From contig JAHDYN010000112.1 of NCBI GenBank assembly GCA_023383735.1, forward strand, positions 1-6,441: DNA of 6,441 bases, in the 5' to 3' direction. The position numbers and the translations under genes were made by a program. Source of the stretch: Gammaproteobacteria bacterium. Its GTDB lineage: Bacteria; Pseudomonadota; Gammaproteobacteria; Steroidobacterales; GCA-2729495. The notes beneath the pieces are model-generated. The model was not told the origin of the DNA, made no database searches, and saw nothing but the letters and a program-made list of their open reading frames with translations. Positions 6,156-6,441 of the stretch are shown here, in pieces (positions within the stretch are counted from its first letter, which is position 1; every line of letters starts with the position of its first letter).

Positions 6156-6189
6156 GCTTTCTGCTCCTGGTTCCGGGTCAGCCGGAGAT

Positions 6190-6441
6190 TCAGCGGACCT
6201 TGAGATCTGTACGCGCTTCGAGCGGCGAGATGATATCGCGCTTGCGAAAAGCCGCCGTGGCGAAGCGCAGCGCCGCTTTTTGCTGTGTCAGCCACTCGAT
6301 GCATGCGCCCTGTTTCTGGTTGGCGAGCGCCTGTGCGGCCAGCCACGGCGTCACGGTTTCAACCGTGTCGCCGAGGATGTTCATGACGCGCTTGGCCTTC
6401 TCCCACTCTGCCGCATCCTTGCTCTTCGAGGAGTAGATGAG
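6190..6441 (-). CDS. 3' end of an unidentified gene (5' part outside the window)
   Basis: The minus-strand frame is open from the window edge to TGA at 6192-6190, giving the last 83 residues of a longer protein. It begins LIYSSKSKDAAEWEKAKRV and ends RDIISPLEARTDLKVR. An internal ATG at 6384 is unlikely to be the start because the frame continues upstream with normal coding character. The fragment appears mostly helical, with no membrane segment and one Cys (GACIEWL). I do not recognise the family. It sits 34 bases ahead of the LLM oxidoreductase gene on the same strand, so it probably shares its transcript and perhaps its pathway. Confidence 0.6.
   Translation of the reverse strand, partial: LIYSSKSKDAAEWEKAKRVMNILGDTVETVTPWLAAQALANQKQGACIEWLTQQKAALRFATAAFRKRDIISPLEARTDLKVR

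Noticed and set aside
5397..6203. 268-codon His/Ala/Asp-rich plus-strand open frame antisense to the LLM gene
   Set aside because: The composition is typical of an antisense frame, and the minus strand encodes a complete LLM protein. The promoter-like TTGACA/TATAAC lies upstream on this strand, but that does not make the frame a gene.
1..6441. CRISPR array, insertion sequence, tRNA or rRNA
   Set aside because: No regularly spaced repeats, transposase-like frames, terminal inverted repeats or RNA-gene signatures are visible.

Overview
The window looks like chromosome of a Gram-negative proteobacterium with fairly high GC. The signs are an outer-membrane TonB-dependent receptor ending in Phe, a type II signal peptide lipoprotein, and Sec-type signal peptides on further products. 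The receptor style (EEIIVTA TonB box, QNLQEVPLSI plug start) is common in sphingomonads and in marine or soil gammaproteobacteria. The sequence alone does not settle the genus.

All six recognisable genes lie on the minus strand, so transcription runs from high to low coordinates. In that order they are: the 3' end of an unidentified gene (6441-6190); an LLM-class flavin/F420-type oxidoreductase (6155-5142); a DUF4136-type lipoprotein (5072-4512); an exported pyridoxamine-phosphate-oxidase-like split-barrel protein carrying a c-type heme motif CAECH (4442-3642); an exported or membrane-anchored uroporphyrinogen-III-synthase-like protein (3600-2677); and a TonB-dependent receptor (2473-116).

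The sequence suggests three transcription blocks. The unidentified gene and the LLM gene are 34 bases apart and probably co-transcribed. The lipoprotein has its own AT-rich upstream region with a perfect TATAAT and a 14-bp palindrome, and a good intrinsic terminator (8-U tract) follows it at 4470-4497. The split-barrel/heme gene and the HemD-like gene are 41 bases apart and probably form one unit. The receptor follows after a 203-base leader holding two palindromes, so it may be read through from that unit or have its own promoter. A GC-rich hairpin lies just after the receptor stop, and the left window edge looks like the second half of a strong plus-strand terminator.

The most interesting part is the block 116-4442. 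It holds an extracytoplasmic protein with the fold of a tetrapyrrole-biosynthesis enzyme, an extracytoplasmic split-barrel protein (a superfamily that includes flavin, F420 and heme binders) with a covalent-heme motif, and an outer-membrane receptor. A role in capturing or processing a tetrapyrrole or similar cofactor at the cell envelope is a reasonable hypothesis, but it is inference from fold, export signals and gene order.
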